Source: Salipiger marinus
Lineage (GTDB): Bacteria; Pseudomonadota; Alphaproteobacteria; Rhodobacterales; Rhodobacteraceae
Direction of reading: 5' to 3'
Length of the DNA: 64,000 nt
NCBI RefSeq assembly: GCF_900100085.1
Contig: NZ_FNEJ01000008.1
Location: 62,001-126,000 of the forward strand
Numbering within the stretch: position 1 is the stretch's first letter; each line of letters opens with the position of its first letter. The notes beneath the pieces are model-generated. The model was not told the origin of the DNA. It did no database searches and saw only the letters and a list, made by a program, of their open reading frames with translations. The position numbers and the translations under genes are program-made. Positions 34,661 through 43,766 of the stretch are shown piece after piece.

Positions 34661-36442
34661 TCAGAAGGCCGTGGCGTCCAGTGCCATGACCGGGGACGCG
34701 CCGCTTTTGATCCGGGCGAGGTGGGCGCGGGTCAGGGGCAGCTGGCGGGCCATGTAATACCGCCCCGTGGCGAGTTTTGCTGTCAGGAACTCCGGATCCC
34801 CCCGTCCCGCCGCGAGCGCCTCCCGCGCGGCCTGCGCCATGCGCAGCCACATGTAGCCCAAACCCACATGCCCCGCGAGATGCAGGAAATCGGTGGAGCC
34901 GGCCAGAACCTCTTCCGGGGCGGTGGCGGCATGGTCCAGAAAGAACAGCGCCGCCGCGCGCAGATCCGCCGTGGCCGTCTGCAGGGGGATCAGAAACTCC
35001 GCATCCCATGCCGCGTCCTGGCCTATCTGCGGGACCACCAGCCGGTCGATGCGGTCGAACAGCGCCCTGATCGGCCTGCCGCCTTCGGCGCCAAGCTTGC
35101 GGCTCACCAGATCCAGCGCCTGCACGCCATTGGTGCCTTCGTAGATCATCGCGATGCGGGCATCGCGGACAAATTGCGGCATGCCGCTGTCCTCGATATA
35201 GCCATGGCCGCCGAACACCTGCTGCGCGGCCACCGTGGCGTCGAAGCCGCGATCGGTCAGGAAGCCCTTGATCACCGGCGTCAGCAGCGAGACCAGCCCC
35301 TGCGCCGCCGGGTCGGGGAGGCGCTCCGCCTCGTCGATCAGCTGCGCGCCCCAGAAGGTGAAGGCCCGCGCGCCCTCGACAAAGCTCTTCTGGTCCATCA
35401 GCAGGCGGCGGATGTCGGGATGTACGATCAGCGGGTCGGCGGCGCCCTGCAGATTCGCGGCCCCCCGGGGCGCCCGGCCCTGCAGGCGCTCGCGCGCATA
35501 GGCCACGGCGGCCTGGCTTGCCACCGCCGCCTGCGCATAGCCCTGCAGCCCCACGCCGATCCGGGCCTCGTTCATCATGGTGAACATGGCGCGCATGCCC
35601 TTATGCGCCTCGCCCAGCAGAAAGCCGGTGGCGCCGTCGTAATCCATGACGCAGGTGGCATTGCCGTGAATGCCCATCTTCTCTTCCAGCTTGCCCACCG
35701 ACAGCGCGTTGCGGGCGCCAGGGCGTCCCTCCGCGTCGGGCAGAAACTTGGGAACGATGAACAGCGACACGCCTCTGGTGCCCTCCGGGCCGCCGGGGAT
35801 CTTGGCCAGCACCAGATGCACCACGTTTTCGGCCAGATCGTGATCCCCGGCAGAGATGAAGATCTTCTGCCCGGTGATCCGGTAGCTGCCATCGGCCTGC
35901 GGATCCGCCCGCGTGCGCATCAGGCCCAGATCGGTGCCGCATTGCGGCTCGGTCAGGTTCATGGTGCCGGTCCAGTCGCAGCGCACCAGCCGGGGCAGAT
36001 ACAGCGCCTTCTGCGCCTCGGTGCCATGGGCATGGATGGCCGAGCAGGCGCCGTGGGTCAGGCCCTGATACATGTTGAACGCCATGTTGGCGGAGGAAAA
36101 CATCTCGCCCACTGCGGTGGCCAGCAGATAGGGCAGGCCCTGTCCGCCATAAGCCGGGTCGCAGTCGAGCGCGGGCCAGCCGCCCGCGCGCAGCTGGTCA
36201 AAGGCGGCGCGGAACCCGTCGGGCGTGCGCACCATGCCCTTGTCCAGCACGCAGCCCTGCCGGTCGCCGGTCCGGTTCAGCGGGGCCAGCACCTCTTGCG
36301 CCAGCTTGGCCGCCTCGCCGAGAATGGCCGCCGTGGTGTCGCGGTCCAGATCCTCGTAGCCGGGAACGGCCCCCGTCCCCAGCGACAGGACGTCATGCAG
36401 GACAAAAAGCATGTCCGCGACGGGGGCCTTGTAGGTTGGCAT
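34661..36442 (-). CDS. Acyl-CoA dehydrogenase with C-terminal extension (DmdC-like)
   Basis: Flavoenzyme of 593 residues, longer than the usual 380-400. The N-terminus ([21 protein letters not shown]) and about 130 extra C-terminal residues match the group containing 3-methylmercaptopropionyl-CoA dehydrogenase (DmdC) and related long acyl-CoA dehydrogenases. The core has [19 protein letters not shown] and the catalytic-Glu region [14 protein letters not shown] near residue 430. A strong AGGAGG precedes the ATG. A MerR gene is 60 bases upstream. With the thiolase and FadJ it completes a beta-oxidation set; dimethylsulfoniopropionate use is possible but not shown. Confidence 0.9.
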   Translation of the reverse strand: MPTYKAPVADMLFVLHDVLSLGTGAVPGYEDLDRDTTAAILGEAAKLAQEVLAPLNRTGDRQGCVLDKGMVRTPDGFRAAFDQLRAGGWPALDCDPAYGGQGLPYLLATAVGEMFSSANMAFNMYQGLTHGACSAIHAHGTEAQKALYLPRLVRCDWTGTMNLTEPQCGTDLGLMRTRADPQADGSYRITGQKIFISAGDHDLAENVVHLVLAKIPGGPEGTRGVSLFIVPKFLPDAEGRPGARNALSVGKLEEKMGIHGNATCVMDYDGATGFLLGEAHKGMRAMFTMMNEARIGVGLQGYAQAAVASQAAVAYARERLQGRAPRGAANLQGAADPLIVHPDIRRLLMDQKSFVEGARAFTFWGAQLIDEAERLPDPAAQGLVSLLTPVIKGFLTDRGFDATVAAQQVFGGHGYIEDSGMPQFVRDARIAMIYEGTNGVQALDLVSRKLGAEGGRPIRALFDRIDRLVVPQIGQDAAWDAEFLIPLQTATADLRAAALFFLDHAATAPEEVLAGSTDFLHLAGHVGLGYMWLRMAQAAREALAAGRGDPEFLTAKLATGRYYMARQLPLTRAHLARIKSGASPVMALDATAF

Positions 36443-36502
36443 CGGATCTCCTCCTCTCCTCTGCCGGTCCTTGCTCTGCCGGTCCTCCCTGCCAGCCCCG
36501 GC

Positions 36503-36910
36503 TCAGCCCGCCTTGCGCTGCTGGGTCTGCTGGCTCTGGGACAGCATCCGCTCGGCCCAGGCAAGCTGCTCTTTCAGCTCGTCGATGGCACCGGACAACT
36601 CGTCGCGCTGGCGCTGCATTTCGGCCAGCCGCTCCTGTGCGATGTCATAGGTCCGGGCCAGCTGGACCTGCTGCCCCTCGCCAGTGTCATAAAGCTCCAG
36701 AAGCTGGCGGATGTCTTCGAGGCTGAAGCCGAAGCGCTTGCCGCGCAGGATCAGCTTCAGCCGTGCCCGGTCGCGCCGGGTAAAGAGCCGCTTCTGGCCG
36801 TCGCGCAGGGGGAACAGCAGTTCCTTCTGCTCGTAGAATCTCAGGGTCCGGGGGGTGACTTCGAAAAGATCACACATCTCTCGGATGGTCATGGTGGTGT
36901 CGGGGTTCAT
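36503..36910 (-). CDS. MerR-family regulator of the beta-oxidation operon
   Basis: Regulator of 135 residues. The MerR winged-helix domain is at the N-terminus (MTIREMCDLFEVTPRTLRFYEQKELLFP) and a long dimerisation helix follows (about residues 80-130). There are no metal-binding Cys residues. That puts it with the CoA/acyl-responsive branch (LiuR-like) rather than metal sensors. It lies directly upstream of the acyl-CoA dehydrogenase on the same strand. A paralogue is 234 bases further upstream. Confidence 0.9.
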   Translation of the reverse strand: MNPDTTMTIREMCDLFEVTPRTLRFYEQKELLFPLRDGQKRLFTRRDRARLKLILRGKRFGFSLEDIRQLLELYDTGEGQQVQLARTYDIAQERLAEMQRQRDELSGAIDELKEQLAWAERMLSQSQQTQQRKAG

Positions 36911-36965
36911 GTGGTGTGTGCCTCACTCTGCGTAAGCTGCAGGGGGAGGTGCGGTCTTGCCTGCC

Positions 36966-36971
36966 ATCATA
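36966..36971 (-). promoter_or_regulatory. Candidate -10 element of the first MerR gene
   Basis: TATGAT on the minus strand (5 of 6 consensus bases), 56 bases before the MerR start. No good -35 lies at standard spacing, which is typical of activator-dependent promoters. The quasi-palindrome at 37017-37031 lies about 50 bases upstream. Confidence 0.3.
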
Positions 36972-37016
36972 CAATGGGATTTTCAGACCAAACCATCGGG
37001 ACGCGGCGTCACTTGC

Positions 37017-37031
37017 AAGTTTACGTAACTT
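37017..37031. promoter_or_regulatory. Putative MerR/LiuR-type operator
   Basis: AAGTTTACGTAACTT is an inverted repeat with 5-base arms around TACGT, between the two MerR genes. The TTTACGT half resembles sites of LiuR-type MerR regulators as I recall them. It is AT-rich for this genome. Confidence 0.4.
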
Positions 37032-37074
37032 CCTTTCGCGTCACCTGAAGGAGCAGGAATTTTCTTTCTGGTCG

Positions 37075-37086
37075 ATTTGATCAAAT
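37075..37086. promoter_or_regulatory. Perfect 12-bp palindrome
   Basis: ATTTGATCAAAT, a perfect palindrome, lies 59 bases after the stop of the second MerR gene. It may be an operator for the downstream MerR-dehydrogenase operon. It does not fit the FNR form (TTGAT-N4-ATCAA). Confidence 0.3.
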
Positions 37087-37144
37087 TGACGGAGGCGCGC
37101 CGGATCCCGGCCGGAACAGAGGCCCCAAAGGGCTTCGGGCCGCC

Positions 37145-37534
37145 TCAGCTGCTCGAATCGTCGGCCTTTTTCAGATAGGCGGCGGTCTGGTCGCGCAGAT
37201 CCACCAGCTCGGTCAGCGCCTCGTCGATGAGGCGGCGCTGGCTGCGCAGCTCTTCCATCTGCGCATCGGCCATGGTGACCCAAGCGCGCATCTGCGCCTC
37301 GGTGCCTTCGCGCTCGTAGATCAGCAGCCACTGCCGGATGTCTTCCAGCGGAAAGCCGAACCTGCGCCCGCGCAGGATCAGCGTCATCCGCGCCACCTCG
37401 CGCGCGCCATACCAGCGGGCGCGGCCCTCGCGCGCGGGGCTCAGCAGCTCGATATACTCGTAATAGCGCAGCGTCCGTGGCGTGACCTCGAAGCGCTCGC
37501 ACATCTCCTTGAAGCTCAGTCGGGTCTCGCGCAT
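37145..37534 (-). CDS. MerR-family regulator, paralogue of the neighbouring MerR
   Basis: Regulator of 129 residues, clearly related to the downstream MerR. The shared pattern is FKEMCERFEVTPRTLRYYEY and RFGFPLEDIRQWL, the latter matching RFGFSLEDIRQLL in the neighbour. A long C-terminal helix follows. It has a strong AAGGAGG site before the ATG and is divergent from two thioesterase genes. It probably controls those and may interact with the same type of operator as its paralogue. It lacks metal-binding Cys residues. Confidence 0.9.
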   Translation of the reverse strand: MRETRLSFKEMCERFEVTPRTLRYYEYIELLSPAREGRARWYGAREVARMTLILRGRRFGFPLEDIRQWLLIYEREGTEAQMRAWVTMADAQMEELRSQRRLIDEALTELVDLRDQTAAYLKKADDSSS

Positions 37535-37555
37535 CGCGTCCTCCTTGCGGGCGAG

Positions 37556-37584
37556 ACCCTAGTGCGGGGACATGCAGGTGGCAA
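37556..37584 (-). promoter_or_regulatory. Candidate promoter of the second MerR gene
   Basis: Minus-strand TTGCCA (37579-37584), 17-base spacer, TAGGGT (37556-37561), 22 bases before the ATG. It lies back-to-back with the thioesterase promoter. Confidence 0.42.
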
Positions 37585-37601
37585 TGCTTGCCGCCCGGCG
37601 C

Positions 37602-37630
37602 TTGCAGCCCGACCGGGCGCGGCCCATAAA
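37602..37630 (+). promoter_or_regulatory. Candidate promoter of the thioesterase pair
   Basis: TTGCAG (37602-37607), 17-base spacer, CATAAA (37625-37630), 26 bases before the ATG at 37656. It diverges from the MerR promoter, with 17 bases between the two -35 elements. Confidence 0.45.
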
Positions 37631-37655
37631 GAGCCGTCCGAACGGAGACCATGCC

Positions 37656-38081
37656 ATGACCAGCGACCGGATCGCGCACGCCCGCAGCTTCATCGACCAG
37701 ATCCCGCAGGCCCGCGCGCTGGGGCTGGAAATCCTGTCGATCGGCGAGGGGCGGGCGGAAATCCGCATGCCGTGGTCGGCGGATCTGGTGGGCGATCCGG
37801 AAACGGGCGTGATCCATGGCGGCGCCGTCTCCACGCTGATGGACACCTGCGGCGGGGCGGCGACGCTGGCCCATCCCGCGGCCCCCGCCGCCACCGCCAC
37901 CATGAGCCTGCGCATCGATTACCTGCGCGGGGCCACGCCCGGACAGGCGATCACCGCGCAGGCCGAATGCCACCACGTCACCCGGTCGGTGGCCTTTGTC
38001 CGCGCCGTGGCGCTGGACGAGGACACCCGGCGCCCGGTCGCCACCGCCACCGGCACCTTCACCATGGAGCCCTCCGCATGA
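37656..38081 (+). CDS. PaaI-family hotdog thioesterase
   Basis: Acyl-CoA thioesterase of 141 residues. The hotdog-fold signature HGGAVSTLMDTCGG near residue 51 contains the Asp expected for catalysis. The PATATMSLRIDYLRGATPGQAI strand region follows. The start at 37656 has CGGAGA upstream; a longer in-frame reading from 37572 would include the promoter. It overlaps the next gene by 4 bases. Proximity to MerR and beta-oxidation genes suggests removal of dead-end acyl-CoAs. Confidence 0.88.
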   Translation: MTSDRIAHARSFIDQIPQARALGLEILSIGEGRAEIRMPWSADLVGDPETGVIHGGAVSTLMDTCGGAATLAHPAAPAATATMSLRIDYLRGATPGQAITAQAECHHVTRSVAFVRAVALDEDTRRPVATATGTFTMEPSA

Positions 38082-38587
38082 GCCGTCCGCGCCCCGATCC
38101 CGTGCAGGTGGTCAAGCAGCGCCGCGACACCGCGCTGCGCGCGCTGGCCAGCGGCGTGCCCTATGTGCGGTTTCTGGACATCAATTTCGACCGGCGCGGC
38201 GACGAGCTGACCGCCGTGATGAGCTATGACGACAAGCTGATCGGCAATCCGCATCTGCCCGCGCTGCATGGCGGGGTGACGGCGGCGCTGCTGGAGGTCA
38301 CCTCGATCATCACGCTGGGCTGGACGGTGATCTGGGAGGATCTGGAAAGCGGCGCGCTGTCGCTTGACGCGCTGGAGGCGGGGCGGCTGCCGCGCCTGCC
38401 CAAGACCATCGATTTCACCGTGGATTACCTGCGTTCCGGCCTGCCGCGCGATGCCTATGCCCGCGCCCGCGTCACCCGGCAGGGCCGCCGCTATGCCAGC
38501 GTGCATGCCGAGGCGTGGCAGGACAACCGCGCCCGCCCCATCGCGCAGGCGGTGGCGCATTTCCTGATGCCGCGCGGCCAGACCTGA
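38078..38587 (+). CDS. PaaI-family hotdog thioesterase, second copy
   Basis: Related thioesterase of 169 residues with a longer N-terminal helix and an insertion in the middle (IWEDLESGALSLDALEAGRLPRLP). The hotdog helix is LPALHGGVTAALLEVTS; the acidic catalytic residue is Glu where the first copy has Asp. The strand motif KTIDFTVDYLRSGLPRDAYARARV is conserved. It is translationally coupled to the preceding thioesterase, so the pair may form a hetero-oligomer. Confidence 0.86.
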   Translation: MSRPRPDPVQVVKQRRDTALRALASGVPYVRFLDINFDRRGDELTAVMSYDDKLIGNPHLPALHGGVTAALLEVTSIITLGWTVIWEDLESGALSLDALEAGRLPRLPKTIDFTVDYLRSGLPRDAYARARVTRQGRRYASVHAEAWQDNRARPIAQAVAHFLMPRGQT

Positions 38588-38590
38588 CCC

Positions 38591-38652
38591 TTCATCTTGC
38601 CTGAAAAACTCCGGGGGAAAGCTGCGGCACGCAGCTTGGGGGCAGAGCCCCC
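38591..38652 (-). repeat. Single hairpin element, A-type core, reverse orientation
   Basis: Read on the minus strand: GGGGGCTCTGCCCCC, stem AAGCTGC/GCAGCTT, then CCCCCGGAGTTTTT and GGCAAGATGAA. This equals the last unit of the tandem arrays but has different stem bases. It begins 4 bases after the thioesterase stop. Confidence 0.8.
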
Positions 38653-38678
38653 TGCAGCCCCGCCCTGAGGAGCCCCCG

Positions 38679-39998
38679 ATGACCGCCTCGGATCCCCGCC
38701 TGAGCCATGGCCGCGTGCTCAAGATCGCGCTGCCGATCCTGCTGTCCAATGTCACCGTGCCGATCCTTGGCGCGGTGGACACGGCGGTGGTGGGGCAGAT
38801 CCCCGCACCCGAACCCATCGCGGCGGTGGGGGTGGGGGCCATCGTGCTGTCGGCGATCTACTGGACCTTCGGCTTCCTGCGCATGGGCACGGTGGGGCTG
38901 ACCGCGCAGGCCGCCGGCACCGGCGACCGGGCCGAGGTGCAGGCGCTGCTGCTGCGCGCGCTGCTGCTGGGGCTGGCGGGGGGCGTACTGCTGATCCTGC
39001 TGCAGGGGCTGATCTTTCGCGCGGCCTTCGCCGTCTCGCCCGCCAGCGCCGAGGTCGAGGCCATGGCGCGCAGCTATATGGGCATCCGCGTCTGGTCGGC
39101 GCCCGCCGCCATCGGGCTTTACGGCATCACCGGCTGGCTGATCGCGCAGGAGCGCACGCGGGCGGTGCTGGTGCTGCAGCTGTGGATGAACGGCGTGAAC
39201 GTGGTGCTGGATCTGGCGCTGGTGCTGGGCTTCGGCATGGGGGTGGAGGGCGTGGCCATCGCCACCTTCGTGGCGGAATGGTCGGGGCTCGCCATGGGGC
39301 TGTGGCTCTGCCGGGCGGGGCTTGGCGGCGCACGCCGCCTGAGCGCCGCGCAGGTGCTGGATCCGCGGCGGCTGCGGCACATGGCGGCGGTCAATGGCGA
39401 CATCCTGATCCGCTCGCTGCTGCTGGAGGCGATCCTTGTCTCCTTCCTGCTGGTGGGGGGGCGGTTCGGCGACGTGACGCTGGCCGCCAATCAGGTGCTG
39501 CTGCAGTTCCTGATGATCACCGCCCATGCGCTGGACGGCTTCGCCTTTGCCGCCGAGGCGCTGGTGGGGCAGGCGGTGGGGGCGCGCAATCTGGCGCGGC
39601 TGCGGCGCGGCGCGGGGCTCGCGGCACTCTGGTGCGGGGTGGTGGCGGCGGTGCTGGGGCTGGTGTTCTGGCTGGGCGGCGCGGGGCTGGTGCGGCTGAT
39701 GAGCGCCGATCCGCAGGTGCAGGCCATGGCGCTGACCTATCTGCCCTGGGTGATGCTGACGCCGCTTTTTCAGGTGGCGGCGATGATGTTCGACGGCATC
39801 TTCATCGGCGCCACCCGGTCGGGGGACATGCGCAACATGATGGCGGTGTCGGCGCTGATCTATGCGGGCGTGCTGGCGCTGGCACTGGCGCCTCTGGGCA
39901 ATCACGGGCTGTGGCTGGCCTTTCAGGTGTCGTTTCTGGCGCGCGGGCTGACGCTGGCGCTGCGCTATCCGGCGCTGGAACGGTCGGTGATGGCGTAA
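38679..39998 (+). CDS. MATE-family efflux transporter (DinF-type)
   Basis: Multidrug/toxin extrusion antiporter, 439 residues, twelve membrane segments in two halves. The N-terminal signature is [26 protein letters not shown]. The second-half equivalents are [19 protein letters not shown] and [21 protein letters not shown], which is typical of the DinF branch. It uses an ion gradient to expel cationic compounds. It follows the thioesterase pair but a hairpin element separates them, so it is probably its own unit. Confidence 0.9.
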   Translation: MTASDPRLSHGRVLKIALPILLSNVTVPILGAVDTAVVGQIPAPEPIAAVGVGAIVLSAIYWTFGFLRMGTVGLTAQAAGTGDRAEVQALLLRALLLGLAGGVLLILLQGLIFRAAFAVSPASAEVEAMARSYMGIRVWSAPAAIGLYGITGWLIAQERTRAVLVLQLWMNGVNVVLDLALVLGFGMGVEGVAIATFVAEWSGLAMGLWLCRAGLGGARRLSAAQVLDPRRLRHMAAVNGDILIRSLLLEAILVSFLLVGGRFGDVTLAANQVLLQFLMITAHALDGFAFAAEALVGQAVGARNLARLRRGAGLAALWCGVVAAVLGLVFWLGGAGLVRLMSADPQVQAMALTYLPWVMLTPLFQVAAMMFDGIFIGATRSGDMRNMMAVSALIYAGVLALALAPLGNHGLWLAFQVSFLARGLTLALRYPALERSVMA

Positions 39999-40045
39999 GG
40001 GGGGCGCTGCCCCCCTGTGACCCCCCGGGATATTTGAGGCCGAAG
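39999..40045 (+). repeat. Hairpin with B-type core abutting the MATE stop codon
   Basis: GGGGGGC/GCCCCCC hairpin begins on the base after the TAA stop. It is followed by CCCCCCGGGATATTTG and GGCCGAAGGAAG. It probably helps end the MATE transcript, although there is no T-run after the stem. Confidence 0.7.
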
Positions 40046-40123
40046 GAAGCGCAGGGCGCTTCGGCTCTGGCCAATGACGCCCTGCGTGGATTAGACAGGG
40101 AAAACTTCCGCAGGAGAGGCGCA

Positions 40124-41344
<1,221 letters not shown>

Positions 41345-41364
41345 TCCGGCAGGCCTGACCCGCG

Positions 41365-41388
41365 GCGGCCGCCCCCTGGGGCGGCCGC
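41365..41388. terminator. Hairpin after trpB
   Basis: Eleven-pair GC stem (GCGGCCGCCCC/GGGGCGGCCGC) with a 2-base apex, 20 bases after the trpB stop. The T-run is absent, so termination efficiency is uncertain. Confidence 0.5.
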
Positions 41389-41443
41389 TGGCATGTCGGG
41401 GTAAAGGTTTGGAGCGCGGTCTGGCTGCCGCGTGCCGGGGTCC

Positions 41444-41815
41444 TCAGTCGACCCTGTGCAGCTCGAGGGTTTCCAGCGGCACCACGTCCAGCGCCTTGAG
41501 ATGGGTGGAATCGAGCCGCACGCCCGGGGCGCAGCCTTCTTCATGGGCCTGCAGGAAGCGCAGCGCGCAGAGGCACCACTGGTCGCCCGGCTTCAGCCCC
41601 GGAAAGCGCAGCCCGGGGCGCGCCGTGCTGAGGTCATTGCCGACATATTTGGAATAGGCGAGGAATTCCTTGGTCATCACGGCGCAGACCGTGTGGCTGC
41701 CGCTGTCCTCGACGCAGCTGTTGCAGTGCCCGTCGCGGAAATAGCCGGTGAGCGGATCGACCGAACAGGGGTGAAGCGGCTGTCCCATCACGTTGTGGGC
41801 GGGATATTTCTGCAT
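41444..41815 (-). CDS. DUF2237-family protein
   Basis: Protein of 123 residues belonging to a conserved family without known function. The family pattern is complete: NVMGQPLHPCSVDPLTGYFRDG, then CNSCVEDSGSHTVCAVMT, GLRFPGLKPGDQWCLCALRF, and GCAPGVRLDSTHLKAL. Several conserved Cys and His/Asp residues could bind a metal. There is no signal peptide. It lies 25 bases after pth on the same strand, probably co-transcribed. Confidence 0.9.
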   Translation of the reverse strand: MQKYPAHNVMGQPLHPCSVDPLTGYFRDGHCNSCVEDSGSHTVCAVMTKEFLAYSKYVGNDLSTARPGLRFPGLKPGDQWCLCALRFLQAHEEGCAPGVRLDSTHLKALDVVPLETLELHRVD

Positions 41816-41840
41816 CGCAGTCTCCTTGGGCCGGGCGGCG

Positions 41841-42539
41841 CTAGCGGAAGCGGTCCGCGAGCCTTTGCAGCGGGTTGCGGGTGTCGGGCGCGGGCTCTGC
41901 CTGCGGGGCGGGACGCTCCGGCGCGGGAGCGGGCGCGGCGGGGGCCGGGGTGGCGGTCTTGGAGGAGCGGGCGGGGGCGACGCGCAGCGCCACGGCGTTT
42001 TGGAACCGGCCCGTATCGCCCGCCGCCAGTGCCGGGGCACCATCGGAGATGCCGCGCAGCAGATCGTCAAGCCAGTCTTCTTCGGCCTTGGCGAAGTCGT
42101 GCAGCACATAGCCCGCCACCGCCTCCTTGCGGCCGGGATGGCCGATGCCGAGCCGGACGCGGTGATAGGCCTCGCCGATATGGGCATGCAGCGAGCGCAG
42201 GCCGTTATGGCCCGCATGGCCGCCGCCGGTCTTCACCCGGCATTTGCCGGGGGCCAGATCCAGCTCGTCATGAAAGACGGTGATCTCGGCGGGGGTCAGC
42301 TTGAAAAAGCGCATGGCCTCGCCCACCGACTGGCCGGAATTGTTCATGAAGGTCTGCGGCTTGAGCAGCAGCACCTTTTCCTGCCCCAGCCGTCCCTCGG
42401 CCACCTCGCCCTGAAACCGGGCCCGCCACGGGGTGAAGCCGTGATCCTCGGCAATGCGGTCCAGAGCCATGAAGCCGATATTGTGCCGGGTCCGGGCGTA
42501 TTTGCCGCCGGGATTGCCGAGCCCTGCCAGAATCTGCAC
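41841..42539 (-). CDS. pth: Peptidyl-tRNA hydrolase with Pro/Ala-rich C-terminal tail
   Basis: Releases tRNA from stalled peptidyl-tRNA; 232 residues. The core is canonical: [33 protein letters not shown], and [35 protein letters not shown]. The catalytic His lies in TRHNIGF. The start is a GTG at 42539 with GGAG upstream; longer readings extend into the promoter region. The core ends near residue 190. About 40 further residues are Pro/Ala-rich and end in [14 protein letters not shown], which is not part of the enzyme fold. rplY lies upstream on the same strand. Confidence 0.95.
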   Translation of the reverse strand: MQILAGLGNPGGKYARTRHNIGFMALDRIAEDHGFTPWRARFQGEVAEGRLGQEKVLLLKPQTFMNNSGQSVGEAMRFFKLTPAEITVFHDELDLAPGKCRVKTGGGHAGHNGLRSLHAHIGEAYHRVRLGIGHPGRKEAVAGYVLHDFAKAEEDWLDDLLRGISDGAPALAAGDTGRFQNAVALRVAPARSSKTATPAPAAPAPAPERPAPQAEPAPDTRNPLQRLADRFR

Positions 42540-42568
42540 TGTCGCGTCTCCGTTCTGCGCCCATACCG

Positions 42569-42580
42569 CCCTAGATAGGG
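42569..42580. promoter_or_regulatory. Palindromic back-to-back -10 region
   Basis: CCCTAGATAGGG is a palindrome in the gap between the divergent pth and monooxygenase-like genes. It offers TAGGGT as -10 on the plus strand and TAGGGC on the minus strand. Expression of the two genes may be mutually exclusive. Confidence 0.35.
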
Positions 42581-42616
42581 TGGGACAGGCGATAACACAG
42601 AGACAAAGGAGAGGCC

Positions 42617-42928
42617 ATGTATCTGACCATGAACCGGTTCCGGGTGGTGCCCGACCGCGCCGCGGAGTTCGAGGAGATGTGGAAAAGCCGCGACAGCCAT
42701 CTGAAATCCGTGCCGGGATTCCGCAGCTTCGCGCTGCTGCGCGGCCCCGACCGCGGGGATCACGTGCTTTACGCCTCGCACACCGTGTGGGCGGACGAGG
42801 AAAGCTTTGCCGCATGGACCCGGTCGGAGGCATTTCGGGCCGCACATCGCGGCGCCAAGTCCAGCGACGGCATGTATCTGGGCCCGCCCGAGCTGGAGCT
42901 GTTCGACGCGGTGCAGGTTCTGGAGTGA
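42617..42928 (+). CDS. Antibiotic-biosynthesis-monooxygenase (ABM) domain protein
   Basis: Small dimeric alpha/beta-barrel protein of 103 residues. The fold pattern is seen in [34 protein letters not shown], and [29 protein letters not shown]. That last stretch resembles IsdG-type heme-degrading and related monooxygenases. The Trp and His positions fit the superfamily, but the heme-binding His is not certain. AAAGGAG precedes the ATG. Function is not determined by context (divergent from pth). Confidence 0.85.
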   Translation: MYLTMNRFRVVPDRAAEFEEMWKSRDSHLKSVPGFRSFALLRGPDRGDHVLYASHTVWADEESFAAWTRSEAFRAAHRGAKSSDGMYLGPPELELFDAVQVLE

Positions 42929-42938
42929 GCAAATGCAA

Positions 42939-42962
42939 ACGGCCCCGCCAAGGCGGGGCCGT
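42939..42962 (-). terminator. Intrinsic terminator of rplY
   Basis: Eleven-pair stem ACGGCCCCGCC/GGCGGGGCCGT with a 2-base apex. On the minus strand it is followed by a T-rich stretch (TTTGCATTTG). It lies 22 bases past the rplY stop and also sits after the opposing ABM gene. Confidence 0.7.
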
Positions 42963-42983
42963 AAATCGTCCGGACCGGGAGGA

Positions 42984-43598
42984 TTATTCCTCGGCGGCCT
43001 CTTCTTCGTCCGCGTCATCGGCCAGCAGGCCGCGCGGGGCGGAGATGTTGGCGATCACGAAGTCACGCTCCACGGTGGGCGTCACGCCTTCGGGCAGGGT
43101 CACGTCGCTGATGTGGATGACGTCGCCCATCTTGCGGCCATCCAGATCCACGGTGATGTGGTCCGGAATCTCGGCTGCCAGCACGTTGAGTTCCACCTCG
43201 GGGCGAACCACGGTCAGCACGCCGCCGCGCTTCAGGCCGGGGCTCTTGTCCTCGTTGATGAAATCGACGTGGATGAACAGGTTGATCCGCGTGGTGCGGC
43301 GCAGGCGCATCAGGTCGACATGGGTCGGCAGGTCCTTCACCACGTCGCGCTGCACGTCGCGGCAGATCACGCGCACGTCGTCATGGCCTTCGACCTTCAG
43401 GTTGAAGAGCGTCGACTTGAACCGACCGGCCTTCAGGCGCTTCAGCAGCGCGTTGAACGGGATCTGGATTGCAAGCGGCTCTTTTTCGCCACCAAAGACA
43501 ATCCCCGGAACCATGCCGTCACGACGGGCCTGCCGAGCGGCGCCCTTGCCCGTCCCCGACCGTTCCAGGGCTTCGAGATCAGGAATCTCACCAGCCAT
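42984..43598 (-). CDS. rplY: 50S ribosomal protein L25 (long Ctc form)
   Basis: 5S rRNA-binding ribosomal protein, 204 residues, of the long L25/Ctc type. The N-terminal L25 domain ([21 protein letters not shown]) is followed by the C-terminal TL5/Ctc beta-domain ([22 protein letters not shown]). It ends in an acidic tail ([12 protein letters not shown]) typical of alphaproteobacteria. The start at 43598 has GGAG upstream. The pth gene follows on the same strand, a widespread pairing. Confidence 0.96.
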   Translation of the reverse strand: MAGEIPDLEALERSGTGKGAARQARRDGMVPGIVFGGEKEPLAIQIPFNALLKRLKAGRFKSTLFNLKVEGHDDVRVICRDVQRDVVKDLPTHVDLMRLRRTTRINLFIHVDFINEDKSPGLKRGGVLTVVRPEVELNVLAAEIPDHITVDLDGRKMGDVIHISDVTLPEGVTPTVERDFVIANISAPRGLLADDADEEEAAEE

Positions 43599-43660
43599 AT
43601 TATTTCTCCACAGATAAGGGCAGGGTGCCTCCAAGGCTGTCACCCCGCGATGAAGGCTGC

Positions 43661-43689
43661 CCCTTAGACCGAAACGCCGCGTCGGGCAA
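43661..43689 (-). promoter_or_regulatory. Candidate rplY promoter
   Basis: Minus-strand TTGCCC (43684-43689), 17-base spacer and TAAGGG (43661-43666), about 62 bases before the ATG. The -10 is weak but similar to TAGGGT boxes elsewhere in the window. Confidence 0.35.
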
Positions 43690-43766
43690 GAGCCCGCGCG
43701 CGGAATCTGCGCCGGGCGGGGGCGCGGGTTCTGGACGCGGGGCGCGCGGCGTGCAAGGTCGGCGCC

